From: Pedobacter sp. KBS0701
Lineage (GTDB): Bacteria > Bacteroidota > Bacteroidia > Sphingobacteriales > Sphingobacteriaceae
Assembly: GCF_005938645.2 (NCBI RefSeq)
Contig: NZ_CP042171.1
Coordinates: 3,782,001-3,846,000 of the forward strand
Reading direction: 5' to 3'
Length of the DNA stretch: 64,000 nucleotides
Shown: piece after piece, positions 17,921-26,474 of the stretch
Numbering within the stretch: the stretch's first letter is position 1
How the letters are laid out: every line of letters starts with the position of its first letter
Notes under the pieces: model-generated
Seen by the model: only the letters and a program-made list of their open reading frames with translations
The model's database searches: none
Told to the model about the DNA's origin: nothing
Position numbers and translations under genes: made by a program

Positions 17921-18267
17921 AGTTTTTAGCTTAATTTGTTTGTAACGTTTAAATAATTTAAAATATGTTTGATTTATTTCTATAAAAATACGACTTATTA
18001 CATTTTTAACACTATTTAATCGAAATTTTTTAATAAAAACGATAAATTTTTATAAAACAAAACAAAAATTAACCATAAAAATAAAAATAACAAAAAATAC
18101 TGGTTATTTTAATGCAAGTTTTTGACAAAAACAAAATCACATATTATCCAGTATTTGCATTATTTTAGCAAAAATTAATGAAGAATACCACGAAAAATTG
18201 TCCAAAAACGAGAAAACCCATGAAAATTCATGAGTTTTTTAAAAAAATAAACAGATAATTTAAATTT
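17921..18267. other. Very AT-rich intergenic region upstream of amtB
   Basis: A 347-base gap with long A and T runs and no ORF. It must hold the amtB promoter and the end of transcription of nothing else, because the gene at 18268 is oriented the same way and ends here. No exact consensus box or stable hairpin could be picked out. Confidence 0.5.
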
Positions 18268-19215
18268 CTAATAAAAATAAGCAGATCCCTGAACAACCCC
18301 TCTCTTTTCTATTTCTTTATCCATATAGGTCTGAATTGCCGATTTATTAAGCCCCCAATTGGGTGCAATCAACAAATCCCAATCTGAAATACCAAAAAGC
18401 CGCTGAATAACAATATCCGGGCGCAATAAAGGGATTAACTCACAAAGTAAATCAGTATATTCTTCGAGGGAAAACAATTTAAAAGGTTCTTTTTTATATT
18501 TAGCGCCCATTATCGAGCCTTCTACCACATGAAGATGATGGAACTTAACAAACTTGATCTGCGGGAAACGGTTAATTTCGTGAATATAACCATGCATCTG
18601 CTCCCTGGTTTCCCATGGGAAACCAAATATAGTATGCACACACAGATCGAGTTTACTGTCTTTTAAAAGTTCCACCGCAGCAACAAATTCACCATGACTG
18701 CAACCTCTGTTGATCTGATCAAGGGTTTCGTCATAAATGGATTCCATTCCCATCTCTAAATCCACATCGAAACGATCGGTATAGCTTTCCAATAGCGCAA
18801 CCTTTTCGGCATCAATGCAATCAGGACGTGTGCCTACTGCAAAACCAACAATATCTTCTGTATTAATCGATAGCGCTTCATCATACATCATCTTTAAATA
18901 ATGTACCGGCGCGTAAGTATTGGTATTCGGCTGAAAATAAACAATATACTTATCAGCTTTATAAGAAGTTTTAGCCCTTAACATGCCTTCGGCAAGCTGA
19001 TCTTTAATATTTGGATTTTTACGCGATGGTTCGGGTGTAAAAGAATCCACATTACAATATGTACATCCACCAAAGCCTTTGCTCCCATCACGATTGGGGC
19101 AGGTAAAACCACCATCTACAATTACTTTAAATACGCGCTGCCCTTTATACTTTTCGCGCAAATGCGTTCCGTAATTTTTATATCCCTTTATACCTGAATC
19201 TACGAGTGTTCCCAT
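18268..19215 (-). CDS. TIGR01212/YhcC family radical SAM protein
   Basis: 315 residues from the ATG at 19215; the TTG at 19224 is possible but lies inside the promoter box. The radical SAM cluster motif is the YhcC variant CPNRDGSKGFGGCTYC (Cys39, Cys51, Cys54). Further family stretches are YFQPNTNTYAP, VGTRPDC and LEMGMES. The family is conserved but its substrate has not been established. The gene appears monocistronic. Confidence 0.9.
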   Translation of the reverse strand: MGTLVDSGIKGYKNYGTHLREKYKGQRVFKVIVDGGFTCPNRDGSKGFGGCTYCNVDSFTPEPSRKNPNIKDQLAEGMLRAKTSYKADKYIVYFQPNTNTYAPVHYLKMMYDEALSINTEDIVGFAVGTRPDCIDAEKVALLESYTDRFDVDLEMGMESIYDETLDQINRGCSHGEFVAAVELLKDSKLDLCVHTIFGFPWETREQMHGYIHEINRFPQIKFVKFHHLHVVEGSIMGAKYKKEPFKLFSLEEYTDLLCELIPLLRPDIVIQRLFGISDWDLLIAPNWGLNKSAIQTYMDKEIEKRGVVQGSAYFY

Positions 19216-19221
19216 TTGCTG

Positions 19222-19229
19222 CAAAAATA
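19222..19229 (-). promoter_or_regulatory. Candidate -7 box of the radical SAM gene
   Basis: Reads TATTTTTG on the minus strand, a match to TAnnTTTG, ending 6 bases before the ATG at 19215. Transcription would begin at or very near the start codon. No TTG element at the usual upstream distance was seen. Confidence 0.4.
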
Positions 19230-19245
19230 CGGTTTTTGTTTGAGA

Positions 19246-19290
19246 GGTAAGACGAGATTTGAGATATTAGAGGTGAGATGTGAGATTGGG
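19246..19290. repeat. Degenerate GAGATTTGAGAT short-period array
   Basis: Units such as GAGATTTGAGAT, GAGGTGAGATGTGAGAT succeed each other with 6-8 base spacing. A second array with the same words is at 40053-40092. Confidence 0.6.
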
Positions 19291-19329
19291 CAAACATTTT
19301 AGCGGCAGCGGAAACTGCCTGATAAAGGT

Positions 19330-19908
19330 CTATTTTTTTTCAAACCGCTTTTTAAACTCATCTTTCGGCATAATATAAGTTAAATACTGTTCAACATTAT
19401 ATTTAAATTGATTTTCAGTAATATCAACATTCCATCCATCCTCTTGTCCCCTTGTTTTACTGATTGAATCAGGAAGATCTTCTCTTACTCTAAAAACAGG
19501 TATTGGATTGTTAGCGGTACCATAATTATTATTATTTACTTCATCTCTATTGATTGTTATTATTATTTTCTTCCCCCGTAAAGAAGTAGGAAAAGCAAGT
19601 CCTTTATCATCAGGATAATTAAAAAATGTAATCTCTAGGTACTTGTTTATCGATTTTTCCCTAAAAAAAATTTTGTAAATACTTTCTTCTGGAGATAATA
19701 AAGATGTTTTATATTGAGTATCTCTAAAATCTAGTTGATCAGGAAATAAAATCCTTAGTTCTACACAATCATCTATATACATAGGAATCGCAGTTTTTGA
19801 ATTATTATCTTTTTTTTTGAAAAGATAGTTAACGCCATAAAGTATTAAAGGAAATATGACTAATACACCTAAAGCCCAGCCAATTGCTTGTGATATTTGT
19901 TTGTTCAT
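19330..19908 (-). CDS. Membrane-anchored protein, candidate T6SS immunity (copy 2)
   Basis: 192 residues with one N-terminal membrane helix (about 8-30) and a soluble domain of about 160 residues that should face the periplasm. It is a clear paralogue of the gene upstream (19925-20503): the first 15 residues (MNKQISQAIGWALGV) are the same and the last 35 nearly so (FKYNVEQYLTYIMPK), while the middle has diverged. Last gene of the T6SS cargo operon, 16 bases after its twin. Duplicated membrane proteins after a VgrG/PAAR effector are commonly immunity genes; no family name is recognised and the role is inference from position. Confidence 0.72.
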   Translation of the reverse strand: MNKQISQAIGWALGVLVIFPLILYGVNYLFKKKDNNSKTAIPMYIDDCVELRILFPDQLDFRDTQYKTSLLSPEESIYKIFFREKSINKYLEITFFNYPDDKGLAFPTSLRGKKIIITINRDEVNNNNYGTANNPIPVFRVREDLPDSISKTRGQEDGWNVDITENQFKYNVEQYLTYIMPKDEFKKRFEKK

Positions 19909-19924
19909 TTACAGCCTGAAACTA

Positions 19925-20503
19925 TTATTTCTTTTCAAACCTCTCTTGAAATTCTTCTTTCGGCATGATGTAAGTTAAATACTGTTCAACATTATATTTA
20001 AATTGTTTATCCGTAATATCAACATTCCATCCATTTTCTTCACCTTTTTTCATACTAACCGAATCTGGCAGGTTCTCCCTGACCTTAAAAACAGGTATAG
20101 GATTTTCTTTGGTTCCATAATTTGGATTATTTAAATCATCCTTGTTAATTGTTAAAAGAGCTTCTTTTTCATCCATTACTGCGTCGAAAGCCAGTCGTCT
20201 ATCCATAGGATAATTAAAAAAAATAAAAGAAATCCATTTACCCTTCTTAGCATCTCTAAACCTCAACGTATAATAATTTGATTGAGGTGCAGAAAACGAT
20301 GTTCTATAGCTAAATGTTTTTACTTCAGTATTATGCGGGATAAAAATCTTATATTCAGAAGAATTATTAATGTAATCATGAATCGCACATCTGCTATCAT
20401 TAGATCTATTCTTAAAAAAATAATTTATCCCATAAATTAATAAAGGAAAAATAATTAATACACCAAGTGCCCAACCAATGGCCTGTGAAATCTGTTTGTT
20501 CAT
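19925..20503 (-). CDS. Membrane-anchored protein, candidate T6SS immunity (copy 1)
   Basis: 192 residues, the same length as its neighbour at 19330, with the same single N-terminal membrane helix and the same C-terminal motif (KQFKYNVEQYLTYIMPK). The start ATG overlaps the stop of the PAAR-like gene by one base (TAATG), which implies translational coupling to that gene. The central 120 residues differ from the paralogue far more than the two ends, which suggests selection for altered specificity. Immunity against the PAAR-like product is the most economical reading, but an accessory role is not excluded. Confidence 0.74.
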   Translation of the reverse strand: MNKQISQAIGWALGVLIIFPLLIYGINYFFKNRSNDSRCAIHDYINNSSEYKIFIPHNTEVKTFSYRTSFSAPQSNYYTLRFRDAKKGKWISFIFFNYPMDRRLAFDAVMDEKEALLTINKDDLNNPNYGTKENPIPVFKVRENLPDSVSMKKGEENGWNVDITDKQFKYNVEQYLTYIMPKEEFQERFEKK

Positions 20504-21633
20504 TATCTGGGATTTATTGCTACAACACCTATATTGTTACTATTATCTTTTTTATTTGAGTTTACATAAATATCATTAGACTCATTTAGCCTAGCTTCTT
20601 CATAACTATCCGATCCTCTATCAATCAAATAGTTCGCAATGGCACCAGCAATCCCTTTTGCCAAGCCTTTAAAAAAATCCTTACCTACTAGTGATGAACG
20701 TGTTGAAGGATAAGATCTTGATGCAATATCGGCTGCCAATCTGGAGTTAGCAGCACCAGCTGCGTCACCAGCTGCTTCTCTCATAGCGGCTTGGGTATTA
20801 AATTCCATCATTTCGCGGGTAATTTGTTGATTAGTACGTGTTAGGTTTATTCCATTTTCAACAACAGCTCCAACAGCCCCTATAGGCTGATTTACTAATC
20901 CTTCTGTCTTTGCACTCTCTCCAACATCGCTCCATCTCCATATAGGAAGATTTTTTTTTGCTGCTTCTTCCTTACTATTTTCGCCATCTACATAGCCATA
21001 AACTGCAATAGGAGCTGCCACCAGTAAACCTATAGGTGTAAAAGCTGTAGCAGCAGTAATTACACCAATTATTGCCTGAGATGTAAAATGGGCGGCAATT
21101 TCAGCATTGTTATTGCTGGTAATTTCTTTTGCGGCAGCCATTGCAATGACCGGATCTATGATAATAGAAACCACGCCTCCTTTTGGGCAGTTCATCAATG
21201 ATTGACTAAGTAAAGCTTGTTTTTTATCAATTTCGACCCCTCCATGCGACAACATCCACTTCCCCTCTAAAGTAGCATCACAATCGTGCGCTATCTTATA
21301 CAAACCTGTTACCCCAGCACCAATACTCGTTGCCGCAGCCGCAAGCATTACCCCTGCTGCTACCAATGCTAACCCACCGGTTGCAACTGTTGCAACGGCA
21401 AGCGCAGCTACAGCAATTACTGCTGTTAAAATCTGCAGGCCTCCCCAAAATTTACCTGCAACTTTACATAAAAAAGTATCACTGATTTTTTTATCATCGG
21501 TATTTAACAAGGGCGCTTTTTTGCTTGATAATATTACTGTGGAAACCCTCGTGATACCTATCTGAAGAGGTTTACCATTAGTCATATTGGTACAAATAAC
21601 ATTAGCACCCTCATGTACATAAGAATAACTCAT
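20503..21633 (-). CDS. PAAR-like (DUF4280-type) protein with membrane insertions, candidate T6SS effector
   Basis: 376 residues. The N-terminus (VHEGANVICTNM) and the segment SQSLMNCPKGGVVSI (about 143-157) are the two halves of a PAAR-like/DUF4280 domain that caps the VgrG spike. Between them sits a hydrophobic Ala/Gly-rich hairpin (about 66-105), and a second hydrophobic stretch lies at about 185-213. The C-terminal 160 residues (Asn/Ala-rich, then a polar tail) have no recognised fold and could be a toxin or membrane-acting domain. It overlaps its upstream neighbour by 4 bases (ATGA) and its downstream neighbour by 1 base. The domain call is from pattern only and moderately sure. Confidence 0.7.
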   Translation of the reverse strand: MSYSYVHEGANVICTNMTNGKPLQIGITRVSTVILSSKKAPLLNTDDKKISDTFLCKVAGKFWGGLQILTAVIAVAALAVATVATGGLALVAAGVMLAAAATSIGAGVTGLYKIAHDCDATLEGKWMLSHGGVEIDKKQALLSQSLMNCPKGGVVSIIIDPVIAMAAAKEITSNNNAEIAAHFTSQAIIGVITAATAFTPIGLLVAAPIAVYGYVDGENSKEEAAKKNLPIWRWSDVGESAKTEGLVNQPIGAVGAVVENGINLTRTNQQITREMMEFNTQAAMREAAGDAAGAANSRLAADIASRSYPSTRSSLVGKDFFKGLAKGIAGAIANYLIDRGSDSYEEARLNESNDIYVNSNKKDNSNNIGVVAINPR

Positions 21634-22568
21634 TCTATCCTCCTTAATTTATAGTCTACAACTACTTCGACATTGTTTTTAACTTCTTCAGCTAAAAAAA
21701 CGTCAGTCTCTTCAATCAATGACAAATCTGTATTGATAACTTGCCTTACCTGGTATTGAAAGTCGTAACTAGAAAACTTATATCCAACAATGGGCTGAAA
21801 TTTTTGATCATACTGCTTTTTTATAGAGCTGATATCTATTTCTTTAAGGTCAATTTTACTTTGCTTTTTAATTTCGACAAACTCAGGTTTTTCAAAAACA
21901 ATTTCTGAAGAAACGTGTAAAGGAACCGAAACGTCTTCAAAAAGCTGAGAATTGTAATTTAAAGTGTAATGCTTATAAACTTCTGATAGATTCACTAAAT
22001 ACCGATCAAAAAAAAGATCAAAAAATAACTTCGTTTGTATATCTTCAATGAGAAGTTTTTCATCTTTAATCTGCGCTTCTGCCAAATAAATAAATTTTTG
22101 AAGTTCAATCTCAGCATTACTTGATCTCAAAAAAGAATATCTCTCTTTTATATTGTTTTTAAAGCTTTCCCAATTTTTTAGCACTTCCTTGTAGTTCAAT
22201 ATCTTGTTTATTTTCCCTGTCTCACTGTCAACCTGTACAGTTATATTACATTTAATCATGTCCAGAGACGAAAACAAGTCCATTGCTTCAGAGAGATTAG
22301 AAGGATTTATCTGAATAATATTATCAAAAAGCAAAACCTCTACAATCAAATTCCCATTATCAATTTTATTTTTAACATGAAACTCGCGCTTTGTGGTTGC
22401 ATGGTTAGTAATCACGCTATTAAATTTAGTCGCAACAGTTTGCTCGCAACGATACTTCAAGAGAATGGGTTCTGTCCTTTCAGTATCAATTACCTTATCA
22501 ATCTTTGTATCAATTTTATTTTCTACGTGGACAGGCTCATCCTCATCGAAAAATTTAAATCTGCTCAT
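21630..22568 (-). CDS. Unknown protein of the T6SS cargo operon, possible adaptor or chaperone
   Basis: 312 residues, no signal peptide or membrane segment, rich in Lys, Glu and Ile with a charged N-terminal stretch (FFDEDEPVHVENK). The middle (about 130-215) looks helical and the C-terminal third looks like beta strands. It starts 3 bases after the VgrG stop and overlaps the PAAR-like gene by 4 bases, so it is tightly coupled to both. Membrane-inserting T6SS effectors usually need a dedicated chaperone encoded beside them; this gene is in the right place for that, but no family similarity is claimed. Confidence 0.68.
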   Translation of the reverse strand: MSRFKFFDEDEPVHVENKIDTKIDKVIDTERTEPILLKYRCEQTVATKFNSVITNHATTKREFHVKNKIDNGNLIVEVLLFDNIIQINPSNLSEAMDLFSSLDMIKCNITVQVDSETGKINKILNYKEVLKNWESFKNNIKERYSFLRSSNAEIELQKFIYLAEAQIKDEKLLIEDIQTKLFFDLFFDRYLVNLSEVYKHYTLNYNSQLFEDVSVPLHVSSEIVFEKPEFVEIKKQSKIDLKEIDISSIKKQYDQKFQPIVGYKFSSYDFQYQVRQVINTDLSLIEETDVFLAEEVKNNVEVVVDYKLRRIE

Positions 22569-22571
22569 ATA

Positions 22572-24386
22572 TTAATTAATTTTAACTGGACTACCTGTTA
22601 TTTTTTGTTCACCTCCTGAAGTTTGAGAAATAGTGGCATCCGAGCACACTACAATCGTTCCCTGCGATTCCAAATTATAAGTTTTACTACCTAAGTTTAC
22701 TGCAGTTGTTCCAACTGTACCAATATTCACCTTGGCACCTGGCATTTTACCCGCATTCGCATTAATCTCATCTGTACCCCGAATATTAATGATCTTGCCA
22801 ACAATATCAATAGTCCCATTGCTATTTAGTGTAATGCTACTTCCATCCTTGCCGCCTGTACTTAATGTTATTTTGGTGTCAGCCTGCTCAGTAATAAATC
22901 CTGGACCATTTTCAATCTTCACAAAATTAGCAGCATTAGTACCCAAGTTTAAAGCATGGTTTAAATCATCAAAACTTAGGCAACTCCCTTTTCTTGAAGT
23001 TAAGCCCTTTGTATTACTGTTTTTAAATCCACTGCTATCACCACTTTTGCCATGGTACACGCTACCCATTACTACTGGCCTGGCCACGTTGCCTTCTTCA
23101 AAAGCAACGACCACCTGATCGCCCTTTTCAGGGATGACATGGAAACCCCTGTTTTTCCCGGTATCGCCACTGCCGGCATTGGGGCTAACAACCCTTAACC
23201 ATTCAGTTGGGTCGTTGGTTTGGCATTCCCATTTAAATTTAACCTTAATCCGGCCCTGTCCCTGTGGATCATCATTATCGATCACATCGGCAAGCTGCAT
23301 ATCCGAATGTGGTTTTTCGTAATTTCTGACCATTAAACGTTCCGTTGTAGCCACCAGGCCTTCGAAAGTGTTGCTATATTTACCTGTTCCATCTATCTGA
23401 TGGTTGATACTAGTGATCAGAAATTTTCCCAGGCTTTCGGTTGCAAAAGCCAGTTCCTTTCTTACACTCATGGTGATTTCGGCAATGCTGCCAATACTGA
23501 GTGCGGCATTATCACCACCGGCATTAATCTTTAACAATTCACTGATGTGAGCCTTTTCTTCATTTTCTACATGGCTTTTAATATCATTGCCATTATCAAC
23601 CCTGATTAATGAAGGCTGGTTAAAGGTTTTGCTGTACATCGAATTGGAGGCCTTAATGGCATGCGCCAAATCTGGATTTCCGTCTGCTTTCCCCGTACTT
23701 TCACTATGCAGCATTTCATCCTGTTTAGGATTATAGGCAAAACGCTTGTATTTTATCGGCGAAACTTCCATGGCGTATTGCAGGTTATGCACATCGCGAC
23801 CATAAAAGAGTGCTATTTCTTTCTGTTCGTCGGGCTTGCCAAAATTAAGCTGCCTGCCATCATAATAAAACCACTCGTGGTATTCGCCCGATAGCCGGTT
23901 TAGGAATGCGAAATCACTTTCCCGGTATTGAATCAGATAATCTATCGGCGTTTTTCTGGATGCATTGGCCACTATTGTTAAATCGTTGGCCGGTGTATCT
24001 TTTGTAGCAAGTTTTACAATGGTATCGAGATCTTTATCGAGATAAGAACCCAGATCCGGTCCGCGGTCGATTAATATAGTAGGGCTATAACCACTTATAA
24101 TTAAAACACCATGATAGCCATGGCTCTGCGAGAGCTCTACCTTGGTAACCAGGCCGGTAAAATGTTGCATACCCTCTATGGAGTGCCCAAAAGCAGCCGT
24201 TAAGGTTTTACCTACAAAGTCGCGACTGTCATCTAAATTGATTAAACCTGGTGTACCCAGCTGATCATGATTACAGTGCAGTTCAAAATAATGGTGTTGA
24301 TTAAAGGCTTGTAGTAAACTAAAAGAAGAAAAATGAGCAATTGTCGTATCTTCTATACTAATTTCTACGATAAGTTTGTTTTCCAT
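22572..24386 (-). CDS. Type VI secretion spike protein VgrG (TssI)
   Basis: 604 residues. The N-terminal two thirds are the gp27-like base domain (phage-tail hub), followed by a gp5-like OB fold at about 365-450 (VIDNDDPQGQGRIKVKF, WLRVVSPNAG, EKGDQVVVAFEEGN, VVMGSVYHG) and a C-terminal repeated-strand needle (about 490-604, with KITLSTGG, SITLNSNGTIDI). No extra effector domain is fused to the end. Gene order is characteristic: candidate effector and immunity upstream, PAAR-like tip downstream. The core sheath and baseplate genes are absent from the window, so this is a cargo island serving a T6SS encoded elsewhere. Confidence 0.95.
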   Translation of the reverse strand: MENKLIVEISIEDTTIAHFSSFSLLQAFNQHHYFELHCNHDQLGTPGLINLDDSRDFVGKTLTAAFGHSIEGMQHFTGLVTKVELSQSHGYHGVLIISGYSPTILIDRGPDLGSYLDKDLDTIVKLATKDTPANDLTIVANASRKTPIDYLIQYRESDFAFLNRLSGEYHEWFYYDGRQLNFGKPDEQKEIALFYGRDVHNLQYAMEVSPIKYKRFAYNPKQDEMLHSESTGKADGNPDLAHAIKASNSMYSKTFNQPSLIRVDNGNDIKSHVENEEKAHISELLKINAGGDNAALSIGSIAEITMSVRKELAFATESLGKFLITSINHQIDGTGKYSNTFEGLVATTERLMVRNYEKPHSDMQLADVIDNDDPQGQGRIKVKFKWECQTNDPTEWLRVVSPNAGSGDTGKNRGFHVIPEKGDQVVVAFEEGNVARPVVMGSVYHGKSGDSSGFKNSNTKGLTSRKGSCLSFDDLNHALNLGTNAANFVKIENGPGFITEQADTKITLSTGGKDGSSITLNSNGTIDIVGKIINIRGTDEINANAGKMPGAKVNIGTVGTTAVNLGSKTYNLESQGTIVVCSDATISQTSGGEQKITGSPVKIN

Positions 24387-24421
24387 AATATTATAATTTA
24401 TTGTGGGAGCAGCGTTTTAGG

Positions 24422-25138
24422 CTACATTGATCTATACACTGCAATTTTATAAAGCCCCGGATAGAAATGTACTTCAAATGATACACTTGCTGTATTTCGT
24501 TTGTACGAGGCATCTATAACTTTCTTATTATAGGGATGCACTTCTATGGTATTTCCTTTTTTTAAATAGCCATTCCCAATCATTGTATCAATATCATTAG
24601 GCTTTACATGGATACATCCATGTGATTCTGCCAGCTGAAAGATTTTCCCCATTGATGTTGCAGCTTCATCGGGTGGAGTGGTATGTATAAAATCTCCCAT
24701 GATATATTCCTTCCCATTCATTTTACGATCGTTGTTAGTGTCTTTGAAATATTTAACAGAAACATGTCCAAAATCATTAAACAACCATTTTGTTGGTATA
24801 GGAGTATTAGGATAAAGATCGCGCTGATATTTTAGCACCGCATTTGTAACGCCATTCTGATCGTTTTTATATTTTCCCCATTGTGCATTTACATCGGTTA
24901 ATTTTTTCCAGGTACCCAGATGTTTTACCATTACAATGTTTCCACTTATTTTAACTTCTGTACCCCATGCTATTCCCGACCATTCAGCATATTTTCCATA
25001 ACTCACGTGTTTCTCAATACTTTTTATAACAAACCTTCCAGCTGTTGTAGAAGTCTGCGCGTGCCCATCTCCCCCCATTTTAACGTTCGAAGGCCCACCG
25101 TGGGCATCAAATTCTTTAATCTTTACGAGCGTATTCAT
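24422..25138 (-). CDS. L,D-transpeptidase (YkuD-type) lacking a signal peptide, candidate T6SS effector
   Basis: 238 residues. The catalytic motif SHGCIH is at 172-177 (nucleophile Cys175), preceded by the conserved His152 in IHTTPP, as in YkuD L,D-transpeptidases, which form or exchange peptidoglycan cross-links at meso-diaminopimelate. There is no signal peptide, although housekeeping members are exported. The gene lies 35 bases before VgrG and 9 bases after a lipoprotein gene, which fits a toxin delivered into the periplasm of rivals. A secreted L,D-transpeptidase T6SS effector (Tlde1) is known in Salmonella; a similar role here is inferred. Confidence 0.82.
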   Translation of the reverse strand: MNTLVKIKEFDAHGGPSNVKMGGDGHAQTSTTAGRFVIKSIEKHVSYGKYAEWSGIAWGTEVKISGNIVMVKHLGTWKKLTDVNAQWGKYKNDQNGVTNAVLKYQRDLYPNTPIPTKWLFNDFGHVSVKYFKDTNNDRKMNGKEYIMGDFIHTTPPDEAATSMGKIFQLAESHGCIHVKPNDIDTMIGNGYLKKGNTIEVHPYNKKVIDASYKRNTASVSFEVHFYPGLYKIAVYRSM

Positions 25139-25147
25139 TTTGTTAAA

Positions 25148-25726
25148 TTAATTGTATTTTAAAACCTCTACCATTATTACCCGTGCCTGATCTAGTTTTT
25201 CATTATTGTTGAAGGTTAATTTAATTGAAGTGCTGGTAGAAACATTAATCTGCACCGGAAGTGGTTGCTCGGTTACACCAATCGTAGGTTTTTCCTTTTT
25301 GAGGCTCCCGAAATAGCGCGTAAAATCTCCGATGTACAAAGAATCCGTAATGGATTTTGGCACTAGGAATATAACCCCTGCTTTTATCTTATTGATTGTA
25401 TCTTTATTTTTATAAACCTGTGCAATGATATTTTTATCCGCATTGTCTTCCGCACTCTTATGTATGGCTAATGGTAATTTACCGGAAAATGCTTTATTTA
25501 ACGAGATCAGCCCGGTCTCGCTGAGTTTTGACAAAGGTATTTTTGAAACCGAATCTATGTAAGTAAGGAATAAATGTTTACTATCCTTTTCCTGATGAAC
25601 AGTTTTTAGTGACTTATCGTCTTTTTGATCCTGCTGAACACGATTTTCATTACAGCTTAAAAAACAAAGCATAACCGCAAAAAAAGCAACTGAAAGTACT
25701 TTAACCTTAGAAATTGAGCGTAGCAT
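25148..25726 (-). CDS. Lipoprotein, candidate periplasmic immunity to the L,D-transpeptidase
   Basis: 192 residues with a lipoprotein signal: a hydrophobic stretch (about 9-24) and lipobox FLSC (Cys25). The mature part has no recognised domain; it appears to be a mixed alpha/beta domain followed by beta strands. It is the first gene of the cargo operon and stands immediately upstream of the L,D-transpeptidase. Periplasm-acting T6SS effectors are usually paired with periplasmic or lipid-anchored immunity proteins, so position, location and size all fit. The gene could instead be an unrelated envelope lipoprotein. Confidence 0.76.
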   Translation of the reverse strand: MLRSISKVKVLSVAFFAVMLCFLSCNENRVQQDQKDDKSLKTVHQEKDSKHLFLTYIDSVSKIPLSKLSETGLISLNKAFSGKLPLAIHKSAEDNADKNIIAQVYKNKDTINKIKAGVIFLVPKSITDSLYIGDFTRYFGSLKKEKPTIGVTEQPLPVQINVSTSTSIKLTFNNNEKLDQARVIMVEVLKYN

Positions 25727-25895
25727 TTACATTAGTTTTAAAATTACGAGAAAGGTGATTATCTTAAAGTTCCCTATTCATCTCAGACTGCTTCTAACAC
25801 TTTACTATAAGTCTAAACCCCGTAGTCATCACAGAGATGATAATGACCTTAAAACAAACAGTTTGCCTCAGCTTATCTTTTTCCGAATTTGTAAT

Positions 25896-25938
25896 ACTAT
25901 AAAAAGCGAAAGCAAGCTATGGCTTACCTTCGCCTTTT
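25896..25938 (-). terminator. Terminator between the tssD pair and the cargo operon
   Basis: On the minus strand an imperfect 16-17 base stem (plus-strand arms 25902-25917 and 25922-25938, starting AAAAGCGAAAG and ending TTCGCCTTTT) ends in a T tract. It sits 40 bases after the tssD stop and about 175 bases before the lipoprotein start. Confidence 0.75.
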
Positions 25939-25978
25939 AAGGGGGGCTGGTTAATTTACCTTATACCACCAGTATCTA

Positions 25979-26374
25979 TTAAGCTTTTGGCCAATCGTTT
26001 TCATGTTCCGCGTTACCCAGTTTTAGCTTACGGGCAGATACTACGAAACTTAAAGTCATAGGTGTATTGTCGTTTACCGCAATACCCTCGTTATACTGGA
26101 TGATATAACCATCTTCGAAAGACAGTTCTTTCATTTTGGAATCTTCTTCGCCCTTTTTGAAAACCAATGTTCCGGAAAGCGGCTTATACTGGTTGTTAAC
26201 CATTGATTCGATCACTGAAGTATCTTCAGTTGATTCGATTTCGATGTGGATGGTACCACCATAAACACCTGAGGATGGACGGCCTTTTGCGTCAACATCT
26301 CTATTTAATGAAAAGCTGCACTGTAGTACATCAAATTCTTTTGATCCTAAGTTTAAACGGGTTTTGAATGCCAT
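25979..26374 (-). CDS. Type VI secretion tube protein TssD/Hcp (copy 2)
   Basis: 131 residues, the Bacteroidota type of TssD. It begins MAFKTRLN and has the conserved core DVDAKGRPSSGVYGG, ESTEDTS and the end ARKLKLGNAE. It is about 75% identical by eye to the copy at 26475-26870. TssD forms the stacked-ring tube expelled by the sheath and can carry small effectors. The gene follows its paralogue by about 100 bases and is followed by a terminator. Confidence 0.94.
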   Translation of the reverse strand: MAFKTRLNLGSKEFDVLQCSFSLNRDVDAKGRPSSGVYGGTIHIEIESTEDTSVIESMVNNQYKPLSGTLVFKKGEEDSKMKELSFEDGYIIQYNEGIAVNDNTPMTLSFVVSARKLKLGNAEHENDWPKA

Positions 26375-26474
26375 TGTAGTAAAATTTTAATGTGAAAGAT
26401 GAATGAATTGCGGAAAGCGGTTAGCGAAGAGCATGGAGTATATATTTGCCCTAAACCTTACGCCTTAAACCTAA

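Noticed and set aside
22732..23118. 128-codon plus-strand ORF inside vgrG
   Set aside because: Antisense shadow of the well-supported VgrG gene.
25755..25940. 61-codon plus-strand ORF between the lipoprotein and tssD genes
   Set aside because: It runs through the terminator hairpin at 25896-25938 and looks random.
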